Assembly (NCBI GenBank): GCA_002118135.1
Contig: BDIU01000128.1
Location: forward strand, 109,195 to 173,194
Reading direction: 5' to 3'
From: Trebouxia sp. TZW2008
Taxonomy: Eukaryota; Chlorophyta; Trebouxiophyceae; Trebouxiales; Trebouxiaceae
Length of the DNA: 64,000 nt
The position numbers were made by a program, and so were the translations under genes. Numbering within the stretch: the first letter of the stretch is position 1; each line of letters starts with the position of its first letter. This document shows positions 46,640 through 60,000 of the stretch, piece after piece. Under the pieces are notes generated by a model. That model was given only the letters and a program-made list of their open reading frames with translations. It made no database searches and was not told where the DNA came from.

Positions 46640-48034
46640 GTTGGCAAGGGCGCGGCAACGTATGCTGTCCGGCCGGCGAGGAAGCGCTTGATGCAGGCGT
46701 CTGGCCCGCTGGAGTGCTTCTACAGGCAAGACAGAACTTTGATTGCTCATCTCAACGGACAGAGACGCAATGAACAGGTGCGTTTGCCGCCACCGAGACA
46801 CACTGACGCCCTGAGATGCGCAGGACTCGCAGCAGGCTGAGCCGTAAGCAAGCTTGGTGTAACAGCGGAAGAGAACCAGCTACCTTGAACGCGACTTGCG
46901 TATGCGGTCGGCCAGCACCTATGCTAACGCTTTCTGTGCTTGAGCTGATGCTCAAAACCTGGTCACCTCCAACCCCGCGTGATAATCGGCGCACTTGTCT
47001 AACTTGTGCCCCCGAGATGTCTGCAGCCTTTTGCGAGCTTGCAACGAGCAGCGACGATGTTACGAGTGGATCGACCGCTGCACGAAGACACTTCGATCTG
47101 CAGTAGCGTGAGCACAGCCTGAGTCAACAGCGGAACTTTGCGCGATCTCAAGTGCTAGCTGGTCCGCACGGCTGCCGAAACTTCCCCCCGCTGGTCCATG
47201 AGTCATTTTACGTCGTCGATAAAGTCGAATTGCTGCAGATAAAAGCCGAATTCGCAGACGAATTCTCAGTCCAAAATTCTTAATTCAAGACTAAATGAGC
47301 GCAAATTTGATGGAGCTACGCCGTAGCCGCTACACCGTTTCCCGTGGAGCAAGGTCATCTTCAGATGTGCTCTTCTGCGCCTGTTCCAATAGACTAGTAG
47401 CTCAAGGTGCAGGACTGGTGCTCGTGAAGATGCAACAGCATGTGCAGCGCTGATCAGTTAGCTACACCGTAGATTCTACAGCATGCCATGATGCATGTGG
47501 TTTTCTGTCACAATGATTTGACAGCGATCTTCAAACCAAGAATGTTTTGCACAAATTTGTTCAAGCCCTGAAGATGGATCAGATGGGCTCAAGGAGGTGT
47601 CGAGACTGACAAGCAAGAAGGGTCAGGCGATTGCCAATGTCATGTAATGCAAAAAAGGGATACAGAGGGCGCCAAAGAGCAGTGCAGACTGCAACTCACT
47701 GAGTCAGATCTAGTGGTGTCTGCAAAGCCGTGCAAGAAATGCAAACCATATTTGCAGCGGTTCAACGCAGTAACAGCTGAAAGACCTGAACCAGGTTCGC
47801 AAAAGAAACACATGCATTTGTAGCTTCACACTGAGCTGACCTGGCAAATGAAGCATTAACAAAGCCTGCACGACAACCCTAAGGGCATGCTCTGCACCTC
47901 AAATTTGTTCTCGATCAGCCACAAAGCAGGAAGCTCTCATCACCCACTAGCAACCACAACAACAGCAAGTCAACACAGATTGCATATATGTTATATAGTG
48001 CTTTGAGCAAGTCACCAAAGCTAAGGGAACACAT
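46640..48034. promoter_or_regulatory. intergenic region with CpG-rich GT90 promoter
   Basis: Between the stop of the PHD/GNAT gene and the GT90 start. From about 46650 to 47350 the sequence is rich in CG dinucleotides (for example 7-8 per 60 bases near 47041-47220), unlike the intronic repeats. It probably holds the GT90 promoter and 5' UTR. From 47400 to 48034 it is AT-richer and probably contains the 3' UTR of the upstream gene. I see no convincing gene; short open frames here overlap the CpG-rich stretch on both strands. Confidence 0.45.
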
Positions 48035-51000
48035 TCAAGTCAAGGGCATTGTTGGCCGCTGTTTGGGTATTTTCACTCTCGAAGGTGTAGCAACAGATCG
48101 TATCAGCGCTGGTGAACATGGCAACACACTTGCAGCGGTAGAGCTGGCAAGAGGACTTTGGCCAGGAGTCCCTTCCTCAGACTGATGACTGACTGTAGCC
48201 ACCGGGCTTGCATCAGCATGTGATATGTCCGATGATGCAGGTGCTGTTACCAACACGCCAGAATCTGATGACAAGCTGCTCAGCTTATAGCGTTTCAACA
48301 ATGAACTATCATGCTGCATGACATCATTTGGAAGGTCAGCGGCTGTGTCACTTATTGGGGTGCTTTGGGGACCGTGGTGGGGTGCTGCAAGGGTTGCTTC
48401 AGCCATGTCTACATCACCATCACTGTCATTTCCTAAGCTTGCTTGCTCATTTGCTGCTGCTAACTTGCTCCCACTACCGCTGTGTGCTTCAGCGCCGCTG
48501 ACATCTCTCAAATCATGCTGTGTGAAAAGCAAATTTTGAGGCAATTCCTGCTGAGCATTGAGCTTGTGCATGCTGTGAGGCAACTCCTCCTGAGAATTGA
48601 CTTTCTGCACGTGTTGAGTTGTTTTATCCTGAAAACTTGGCTTCTGCACGCTGTGGGGGATTTCATCCTGAGCATTGAGCTTCTGCGCTGACTCAACAGC
48701 AGCGCCCTCATTTGACTGCATGACTGTAGGGTCCAATGCAGTGCTGAGATTTTCTGGATCTGCCAACTGGTTTGCACTGACAGGCTGAGAAGGCAGACTT
48801 TTAGCTGGTTCTGAGTGGGAGTCTCTATAGGCTTCTGCTGTTGTGACAGCATCTGGGTTGGAGGGATTCAGTAATCCCGTTCTGGCTTCAGCTGTTGTGA
48901 TAGACTCTGGCTTGGAGGGGATGAGTAAGCCAGCATGTGCCAGGGTTTCAGCATCTGCCTGAGGGTTCAGCCTGAGAGCCCAAGTGAACACTGATGCCTG
49001 CACAGAAGCCAAGCATCAGCAATCCTCTGTATCACACAACACCACACCACATCACACCACACCACATCACACCACATCACAAAATCCTGCATCGCTATTG
49101 CATCACATCACATTATCAGACTCAGCAAGGTTGAAATATGTCTCAAGAGTATGAGTGCATTGAAAACGAATAGGAGCCTTGAGTCATCACAACAGGAGCG
49201 TCTGTGAGTGAAGCAGCCCAGGATGTGGTATGCAAACATGAAAGAGGTTTGCACGAATCACTTTAGTAAGCGTCTCAGATGATAGCTGCTTCATCAGGTA
49301 AGGAGTTCCTGGCAGCTGCAGCATGGGGCTTTTGCAGGCTTCCAGTAACGCCCCAGGGGAGGGGGGTCTGTACCCCACCACAGACCCCCAAGGCTTGAGC
49401 CCTGGGCCATCAGTCACTGGGGCTGTTCCAAACTGCCCTGGGGGCGGGGGCACCTCTGGGGACGGCCCTTCTGTTAAAGGCAGGGCTGGCATGATGACGT
49501 TGTACACTCCGGCGTCTAGAAAAGTTGACTCAATGTGGTGAAGTAGAAGAGGGGCAAGGGCATTTCCACGCAGCTCATGGCGAGTCGCAAGCAAGGGCAC
49601 TTCTGCCAGCTCAGGGCCAAATGCACGCACCACAGCTGCAGCAAATGAATCGAATTTCTCAATTTGTGAGCAAATGTCATAATCATGCGATATGCAACAG
49701 CGGTAATGACACTTGCTATGTGGCCCTCAAGTTTGTTCATTCAGATACTGCAACATGACAATCATACCCTCGCAGAAAGTGTTGTTGATATCATGGATAA
49801 GCTGAAAATGGCAGGCACTTTGAGCATTCACCATTCTGCTGCCTATGAGATGACACAATATGTTCTTTGTGCACTCCACATGTGAGCAAACATGAATCAT
49901 GATGATGTGCTTGCTGCCAGCACAGCAGACTGCATGTGGGGATGACACTTCTCTTGACAAGTCCTACAGCGCATCATGCTGTGATGCTGTTGATGGATTG
50001 GCATGTAGGCACACAGTGCCCTCAAGTATGCACAAGTGTGCAGATTGGATTACCAACAGACGTCATGACACCAGCCACATACAATACCGCCAGGTGGCAT
50101 CCAGAGAAGTCCAGCATCTTGTTGCCAGTACACCAGCCCTGAAGCAACACAACAACTCTGAGCAGCAGTTACGGGCATTTCAGGGTGAAGAACAGGACAA
50201 GACTCTGTTGAGGGCTCTGGGTGGGGTGGGGTCCCTGCCTGTCCAGACTGGCCTCTATGTAACAATGGTATTCCGCTCAAGGATTCTCTGTAACACGGCC
50301 GTCCAAGTCAATGTCCAGAATGAGCCAGCCTGGCGAAAAAGGACTCGAGCAACACAACTTTGGCACCTATGCTGAAGCTTGCAATGATGAATGTGTCTTT
50401 TGAACTTAAGTAGGGTGAAATCTTGAGTCGTTGACTTCAGCATCCTCTTGCCATTGCACCTGCAGCATGTAACAGTCAAATATTGACTCAGCAGCATGTC
50501 TGAGTGGGGTGGTAAAAGCAACGGAGTCGTCAAAGTCAATGCCCATGGCAAGCCAACCTGAGCACAACCCAAGCTATGCACACCTGACACCTGTGTTGAA
50601 ATGTGTGACAATTATCACAAGTAAGGTTCTGAGTCAGTAAGTCCATCACACTAAGGCTTTGCCAAGCTTTCTCCTGCTTCAAACACTACATGTCGGCTCC
50701 TTTGACTTTGTCTATTGAGCCTGAAAGACAGAGTGATCAATTTGTGATTGAGCAACACAACCCATAAGAAGCTGCAAGTCTGCACATGTCCAGCTTGAAA
50801 ACTGATGAGAGTCTGAAGGCATGCTCATGACCAGGTCGTGAGCCGATCCCCAGTCCCTGAGCAGTCTCAGGCTCATGCATGCAGCCGGCAGGCTGCCCTG
50901 GCAGACCTTGTCACCCCAAAACAATCTCTTTGATATCGTTTGTTGAGGTATGTCTTGCGTGCAAAAGACGGTGATTTCTGTGATGACAACTAAGACTGTA

Positions 51001-54000
51001 ATGATGATTGTTCACAGACAGAGCTCAGCATAGCACAGGAAGCTGCCAGTCTGCACATATTCACACATTACATGACAAAATTCCTTGACTTTGTCTGTTG
51101 AGTCTCAAACTCGCAAGTGATGGCAGTTGTGACTGATCGACAACGCCTGTGAGAAGCTGCCAGCCTGCACATATCCAGCTTGAAGACTGCTAAGAGTCTG
51201 AAGCCATGCTCATGACCAGGTCGTAAGCACTGCTTCAATCCCTGAGCAGTCTTCATGCAGGACAGGCTCAGCCCTGCAGGCTGTCCCCTGCAGACCTGAA
51301 CACACTCTTTGACACTGTTTGTTGAGGCATGTCTTGAGTGCAATCGAGACTGAGCTCCATGATGACAGCCAAGACTGTAGTGCTGGGTGTAGTTGCTTGG
51401 CAGAGCTCAGCATAGCACAGGAGACTGCCGGTCTGCACATGTCCAACTTGAAGTTTGCTAAGAGTCTGAAGGCAGCTCATGACCAGGTTGTGAGCACTGC
51501 TTCAATCCCAGAGTACTCTTCATGCAGGACAGGCTCAGCCGGCAGGCTGCCCTCGGAGAACTTGTCAGCCCAAAAGACGCTCTTTGACGTTGTCTGTTAG
51601 AGCTATGTCTTGGGTGCAACAGACAGTGATTTCCATGCTGACAGCCAAACCTATGGTGATGATTGTTGATGGACAGAGCCCAGCATAGCACACAAAGCTG
51701 CCAGTCTGCCCATGTTCAGACATTACATAACACAACCCCTTGACTTTGTCTGTTGAGCTTTGAACTCGCAAACGACAGCAGAGCCCATAAGAAGCTGCAA
51801 GTCTGCTCATGTCCAACTTGAAGACTGCTCAATGTCTCAAGGCATGCTCATGACCAGGTCGTGAGCATGTCTTCAGCTCCTGGGCAGTCTTTGTGCAGGA
51901 CAGGCTCAGCCCTGCAAGCTCCCTGCACTCTTTCACACCACATCTTTAAACTCTTTCATGGAAAGCACAAAACAATCCTGCGAGTCTAGACCCTGGGGCC
52001 ATACTAACACCCCTAACAATTTTGAAAGTTCAAAGATTTATAGGGTTTTGGAAAACCCTACATGCTCTGATCCGGTGTGCATTATGATCAGGGCCTGCAG
52101 GCTGCCCTCCTAAACGTCATCCTCTCAATGAAGGCTTTGGTTTCAGGGCTAGGGACACACTCACATCAGGTGAGCATCAGGCGTGCTCGCATGCAGTGTT
52201 CTGAAACTCATCAGCCTAGGCAACTCTGCTCAATTGTCTGTCAGCAACTCTGCTCATTTGTCTGTCAGCAACTCAACAGTCATAGCAGCGGATGGCATGC
52301 ATCTGTGTCTGCACAGTTTACACAGCGCTCTCAGCTGCACACAATTTCAAGCCAACTAGCTGAGACACAAGTTTGCATCAGAGTTTGAATCCCAAATCCC
52401 TCAATCCTAATTCTTGACTGCAGGCAGACAAGACAATCAGCACGTCTCCGCAGCATGCAAGTCAGCATAGCTCAAATTGCTGTAAGGTGCAGACAGCTTC
52501 AGACGCACTCAGCTCATTGATCCCAAGCATCAAATCTGGAGGTGACTAGCAGTGCCGAACTTGAAGCATGCAAGAGATGGTATTTTCTCCAGCTCTGCTG
52601 TCATCTAGGTTGCTGAACAAGTCATGCAGGGATCATTCAAGCTCTTGTCTGAGATATGAAACTTGTCTGAAGACTCTATCTGAGACCTGAGATCGCAAGA
52701 TATGAATGACTAACAGTGCTGACCTATAACATCCAGGAAAGGGTATGTTCTCCAGTTCTGCTGTTGTCCGGCCTACCAAATGAGTCATGCAGGATCTGTC
52801 TCACAACTCCCTGTCACACCTACTTCACAGCACCGTCTGACAGTTACCTGTAGCATCAAGGAAATGACATCTTCTCCAGTTCTGCTGTCATCTAGCCTGC
52901 CGAAAGAGTCATGAAGGATCTGCCTGGCGGCAAACAGCACCTGCCGCAATTTGCTGAGCTGGTCATCTACATATCTGGGTGCATAGCCTTGGCAGCTCTG
53001 CATCATCAACTTCATCATTTCAATGGTCTCAAATGATTCAGTTCAATGAAGGTCTGTTTCCTGGTTGTTGGCAACTTCTTGTTTTGCTTCAGGAGACGGC
53101 AATGGGCAGTTAAGTATTGCGGAAATGACGTTTTCAATCTAGTGCCAGATGGCTGCAGGGCAGTGCAGCACATCTACACAGAGACAGCAGTGTAAGATGA
53201 ATGCAGTTCAATATCAAGTTTGAATTATTGCTCAAGTGACAGCTGAAGGACGCCTGCACAAGACGTTGCTGAGTTACAGGACAGGATACGGGAGATACCT
53301 GTGCCCTTAGGGTTGTTGTAAGTACCTGAGGATCAGCCACAGCAGCGCCTCTGATGAGCTGCCATGTGACAGGGGTTGACTCGTCCACCTGCCCACATGG
53401 GATGGCACCTTGGCTGCTCACTCTTGCCAGCTCAGCGCTCACAGCTTGGTGAGCTGGGTTGCTAAACCAGACCTCATCTTGTGACAGTACCTAAACGGCC
53501 AGAAATATGGTGAGTCTATGCATCATACACAATATTTGATATGCAGGACAAGCATTTTTGATGTATGCACTGAAATGTCATGTAAGTTGTGAAATTTGCA
53601 ACGTGCTGCTGCCAACATGTCAGAAGAAATAAGCAAGTGCTTAAGAGGTTTTATTCCTAGAAAGAGGCGGTCAGTCACAACAGCTTCGGTGTATCAATAC
53701 CTTGATCCCCAAGACATTCTTGCTGTCAGGACAGTGCAATTGACAATATATCCCTGCGCTGTGACTTTGATACTTCAGGCAAGCATCACTGAGTAAAGGA
53801 CAATTGCCTCAACACCCACTGCTGTCAATGTAAGGAGAAGATGTTTGCCTGCAATTGCTGTTCTGGTGGCAAGCAGCCAAAGTGATACTTGCGCCCGCTG
53901 CACGGACACACCACCTCAGTCTTCAGTGGTATCTCTCCTGGAGAAACACCACTGCTGACATTTTCTGCCCCTGACTGCATTTGCCCTGAACCAATGTCAC

Positions 54001-57000
54001 TGCCCGGCTCTGGCGCTCCTGAATGCAGCTGGCTTGCAGGCGCCGTACCAATAGCAGTGTCTGCTGCTGATGGTGGCTTGCATATAGGCACAGCAGATGC
54101 AGGAGCTGCTGCTGCTGTCTGCTGTTGACTTGCAGTGACAGACGCGTCTACTGCTGATTGCATTTGGCCTGCAGAGGTCTCACTGACAGAAGATGCTGCT
54201 GTTGGTTGAGGCTTGCCTGAAGGCTCAGCACTGCCCAAAAGCTCTGACGCCGGTTGCGCTTGAGACTTGGTGAAAGCCTGGTCTATCAGCCGGATTGCTT
54301 TTGTCATAGAAGGCGCATTATCAGCTGTGCCCAGGACGCCCGGGAGACCTGTGGCTGTCTGCTGATTGGTCTCTGGTGGACTGAGCCGGGACAGTACATC
54401 GCTTGCCACGCTGTTGTTCTGAGAGCCATCTACTACTAAGCGGGCTGCCTCACTTGCAGCAGCATGCGACTGCCTGATGCCGCTGTTGCCTGGAGGTGGA
54501 ATAGGTGGCAACGGCTGACTGCTGGGTGCATGCGCTTGCGCAGCTGGTGTTGAGTGAATGCTCGCTGTGACAGGCAGAGGATGACTAGTCACAGCATGAG
54601 GAGCTTTGGGGCTCGGAAAAGCAGAAGGGGTATAGATGTAGCGAGCGGCCAGCTGCTCAAGGGCTGATGGGACGCTGGGGCTGGTTGCAGCAGCCCTGCT
54701 GCTGGTGCTTCCTGCATCAGCCCTGGATTTCAGGGAAGCAACTTGCTCATGCACAGGTCTTGATTTTGCAGCTAACCCATAAAGCGCTGGATCCTGCCCC
54801 CCAGGAGTCTGTGATGGATGCAAAGAAGTCGGTGCAGCAGCCGCAGCTATGGCCGCAGCTGTGGCCACTGCTGCTGGAGCGCTGAAAGCAAGGACATTAG
54901 CAGTGGCAGGCATGGATGCTGCTACAGATGTCAACACTGGGCTGCTACTAACATGTCCTGCATTGCTGTCTATGGTGTGTGCGCCAGCAGTGTGTGTGAC
55001 TGTGATGGATTCCTTTTCTTCCTCATCACCAGGGCCATCCGACTGAGGAATCCTGCCCAGCCCTTTGGGGCTGCCAAGCTGCCTGTCAAGGTTGCCCTCT
55101 GACCCTTTGCTGCCTGCCCTTTGAGAGGCCTTGCTTGTCCTTGCAGCAGCCCTGGCCTCCCTGTCAGACAAAGGCACATCTTGCATGGTTTCAGAGCCCT
55201 GGCGACCAGCCTCCTCTGACTGTGATTGCAATGCAGAAGCATTTGGCTGAGTTTGCAAAGCTTGTCTGCCTGCTGGCTTGCCTGAAGTTTCAGCAGCAGC
55301 AGCAACTGCTGATGCTGCTGCTGCTGCTGTAGCAGCATCTATATCAGCTCTGATACCAGCTGCAGTTGTGGCAATGCCTTGCAGCTGCTCCCGGGAACTC
55401 CTGTGATCTGTCTGTGGTGAGCGACCAGGCTCAGGGCTGCTTGGCGCAGCCCTTGCCTGAGCAGTAAAGCTGTTTGGCGCAGCCCTCCCAGAAACATTAG
55501 GGCTGTTTGGCGCAGCCCTGCTGGGGGCATTGGAGCTGTTGCGAGCAGCCCTTGCTTGAGCGCCAGGGCTGCTGCTGGCTGCTGTGCCCTTTGCAAGTGC
55601 CCTTCGAGGGCTGTTTGGGACTGCCCCTGTTGCAGCACTTGGACTGCTGACAGCCAACGCATGCTTTGCGCGCTGAGACTTGACAGCAGTGTCTCTTGTT
55701 TGCCACAAGTGAGCAGCCACGGCCGCAAGTGCAGAGGCTCTGTCCTGTAACAACAGTCCATGATCCGCTCATCAGGCCAAGAGTCAGAGTCCGAATCAAT
55801 TCAGTACTCAGCTTGCAGATCAGTATGGACATCTGCGGTGCAGTGCTTATACTGTGTTGAACTCATCAAAGCTTTGAGCATTTGCCCGCTGCCAGCACCA
55901 CAAATGACCTGTGACGCCTTGTGCCACTCTGAAGAAGATATCACAGACAGCCTTCTGTAACACAGTCAAAGTCCCAGCTGGAATGTTTGATGCACAACTG
56001 ACCTATGCATGCTCACGCCTCTGCAACACAGAGGTGACTACAATGCTTTGCCATGCTCCTCAGCGCTTTGCAATGCTCAAGCAACAGCAACAGCTGTAGA
56101 CAGCTCAAAGCAGCAGAGTCTGCAGCTGATGACCTCTGCACAAACAGGCAAGACTGATGCTGACACACGCCACACCTTGAACTCACTGCCAGCAGGCATG
56201 ACATGGTTGAAGAACTGCTTAAACTTCTCAGCCCGCTTAGCGCTGCCCTGAGACGTTGGAAAGGCCGCGACAACAGCTGCTTGCACAGCCTGTAGATTAG
56301 GCGACTGGGCTGCCCTTTGCAACAGCTGATCTGCAAGCAAGCAGCAGCATTACTTGGCATGCAAATCTCTACACTTCTTCCACCTTTGAAGCCTTAGTAA
56401 GCATGACAGCTGCTTGCACAGCCTGTAATTGAGGCGGCTGTTCAGCCAATTGCAAGTGGATGCAACAGCTGGTCTGCATGCAAGCAGCATCACATGATTT
56501 GCAACGCAGAATGCAGATCGCTACATTTCTGTCGACCATGGCATGACAAGGGACCAGTTCACAGCTGGCTGGTGGTTTTGGTTAGTCCAAGAAGTTAGGG
56601 CTTTGACAAGCAATGCACTGGAGTGTACCTCTCAGGTCATTTTTGACTTGGCTCAACTGCTACTGGACTATGAGCACCCAGTGCAGACGCATCCAATTTT
56701 GCCTTGTTCTCACTTTGAAGACTCAAGGACAGCCACTCTAAAGTATACTGATGCTTCATGCTGATTGCCAATTGACATTTGCAATGGCATGGAATGTACC
56801 TTCCAGATCAGCATGACTCGGCTCCACTGCAGCTGCGCCATGACTACTTGGTGCACGTGCATCCAGATTTGCGTTGCTCTTCTTCTCCAGGTGGCCAGAT
56901 ATTGTGTCGATGGGGTGGGTGACAGCTTCTGATAATGCAGCTTCAGGTGCTTTGCGCTTTTTTCCTTGCCCTTGAAGCACAGCTCTCAGAGGGCTGACCA

Positions 57001-60000
57001 CAACACCTCCTGCTGCGGCAGCTGCTGGTGAATGCGCAACTGCTCTTGCTGCTGCTGCTGCTGCTGCTGGTAACGATGCAACTGCTCCTGCTGTGGCTGC
57101 TGGTGCATTCGCTGCTGCTGCTGCTGCTGCTCCTGGTGGTGCTGCTCGTGATGACTGTGCAACTACCCCTGCTGTGGCTGCTGCTGCTCTTGCGGCTGCT
57201 GCTGCAGCAGCTGCTGGTGATGACAATTTCACTGCTGCAGCGTTACTGCCAGAAGTACTGACAGAAGTTGGGCGCTGAGGCTGACTTTGCTGCAGTTGGT
57301 GCATTTGGGCAGCATCATGCTGCAGATCTGCTTGACCTAAAGAGTGTTCTGCAAGGGATAATGACTGTCTACCTGCAACAGCTGCTGCTATGCTGTCTTC
57401 AGCCTCTGCATCTGCTTCTGCCATTTCAACATCAACAAGGTGCTGGGGTTGGGTTGCTTGCCCAACCACTGCTGGTGGGGCGCCTTGTGTTGCAGTTGCA
57501 TCAGGTTTGACAGTCACAGCAGCCGGATTCAGGTGCTGACTGCCAGTGGCTGCTGTATACGTTGCGCTTAAGGGCTTTGCTGCTATAGCAGATGGTGCAT
57601 CTGCAGCTTCTGCAGTAACAGGGGCAGCATGTTGGGCTGTGACGATACCAATGTTGGTGGTGGCCGCAGCAGTGGGAGCTGTGGCAACATTGCCATTGGT
57701 GTCGGAGGCAGCAGACGCAGCTGTGGCAAAGCTACCATCAGCAGTGCCGTCAGCAGGCGCATCTGTGGCAACCATGCCATTGGCAGTGGCCAGTGGTTCT
57801 GGTTTGGTGGGAAGAGGTGGCAGCAGAGTTGGCCTTTCTGGCGGGTTTGAGATGGCTGGTGCTACGCTGTCCACCCATACAACCTGCATTGCAGCCAACT
57901 GTTGACATCCTGGCATCTGAAGACCTACATGTCAGCAGTGAACCGAGCAACTGTCGAGAACCAAAACATAGATCGAGCTACAGCTTGCAGATTTTGGCTT
58001 GACACTTGCACAGACTGAATACGCAGGGACCTAATGATTGCACCAGGGCCGCAGCATATGCAATAGCTTTGATGAGGATTTGCCACCAGGCTTACTTGCT
58101 TGGCAGAGGAGGGCAACGGCTTGTGCTCAAAGCGTGCTTGCCCACAGACGGCACACACGCACTGCGGACACCACCAGTCGCCCTCAGGCAGAGCCTTCAA
58201 GCCCACGCATTCCTTGTGAAAGGTGGCTGGGCAAGTCTCACAGCACAGCATGTCTCCCTGCAAAGCCAATCAATGAAAAGCATAATCTCTGCACTTTCCA
58301 GCACATGTGCTAGGTGCATATGACACAAGTCTTGTCTTGCCAGGCCAGCTGCTTCAAAGCGTCGCACTTGTCACTACAGCAACCTTGTGAAAGGTGGCTG
58401 GACAGGTCTCACAGCACAGCACAGCATAGCACGGCACAGCACAGCACAGCACAGCACAGCATGTCTCCCTGCAACATGACTTGCCACTATCATACACTAT
58501 ATCAGCAGAAGACTTTCATGGAACTGTGCCTAGGACGCAGTTTACAAACAACCATTAGCAAGAATTTGCAACCAATGAAGCTCAGGCAGAGCCTTCAAGC
58601 CCACACACCCCTTGTGAACAGTGGCTTGATCTCACAGCACAGCATGTGCCTGCAGGCCCACCGAGCAATATAGTTGAAGCACCCAGTGATGGCTGGACAT
58701 GTTGATAACAATAATGATAATAACGACATGTTCCAGCATATACTGCTAGGTATGTGTGACACAAGTCCTATCTCGCCAGGCAGGCTTGTCTTGAGCGTCG
58801 CGATATGGACACCTGATGTTCAACTGTTGAAAGTCAGACAAAACAATGTCATTCCAGATCTTCCTTGGGCGACCAGGAGGATTTGATCCCTTGACTTGAC
58901 CAAACAGCATGTTGCTGGACATGTTGCACAGCACATACAGCATGTCTCCATGCAAACGTATTTGTGACTACAGCAATTGTGTGAAAGGTGGCTGGACAGC
59001 AACTTAGCATGTCTCCTGGCAAAACCCCTTTACCAAATCTACACATCATGAGAGCAGAAGCACCTTTGGACTCCTGCCCAGGAATGTGTCTCTTGCCCAT
59101 TTTGTTGCCAAATTTACAACAGCAAGGATTGCTCTTGTTATACAAGCAACTGATGTGTAATGTGAATATTGCCAAGCAGCGTACCCCAAAGCCGCAGACC
59201 CAGCAGAAGTCGTCGTTTGAGTCATCCAACAGAGGCGTTGCATCCCTTGCATAGGGCAAAGGGGTCGTTGCACTGGGTGCAAAGCACTATGTCAACTTTG
59301 AAAAGCAAGGATTGGGTTTTCTATGCAAGCAACACATGTGCAACCTGATCAGTGCCAAACAACTCACCCCAAAGCCACAGACCCTGCAGAAGTCGTCATT
59401 TGGGTCATCTAATAGAGGCGTTGCATCTCTTGCACGTAGCAAAGGCGGTGCTGGTCTGGGTGCATCGCCATCGCCATCATCTGTAAAAGAGTCTGCCATG
59501 ATATCCTACAAATGAGAGTGGTGTAACAAAGCACCATCCAGCTTCTACTGCCTTTTGTTGGAGCATCTGCTGCCAGCTAAGGCTTGATTGAAGAGACATG
59601 ATGCAGCGCAGCAAGCATGAGAAAAGTGACAGATGTTCAGGGTGCAGTTGCTGTAGGAAAGCGGCAAGTGCAAGCAATACCTGCAAGCTTTTGCCTGAGA
59701 GGGCGAAGGTGTGTTGATTTGGTCGGTGCAGCTTGCTGCCTGCATGCTCTTCAAACTTGCCTGCGCTGAGTATGCCGACACCCGGCACCTCAATGCCTGT
59801 CTGTCGCGCCCGCCCCACAGCCATCAGCTGATCCTTGTACTGCAATTCAGAACAGCAAGTAGCAATACGAGCCGGCACACACATGCAGAAGCAAATGTTC
59901 CCTCGGAACCGAGTGCTTTAACGCGAGTGCCCTTACGATGTAGCGCAGCAGAGACCCGTCTTCGACTAGGCCCATACGGATCACATCGCCCAGGGGCCTG

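Noticed and set aside
46816..47106. 96-codon plus-strand frame in the CpG-rich region
   Set aside because: High GC lowers stop frequency; no homology, and it overlaps the likely GT90 promoter/5' UTR.
57028..57905. Leu-rich and Ala-rich plus-strand open frames
   Set aside because: Antisense shadows of the Ala-rich exon 5 of the PHD/GNAT gene (GCN/CTG codons read backwards).
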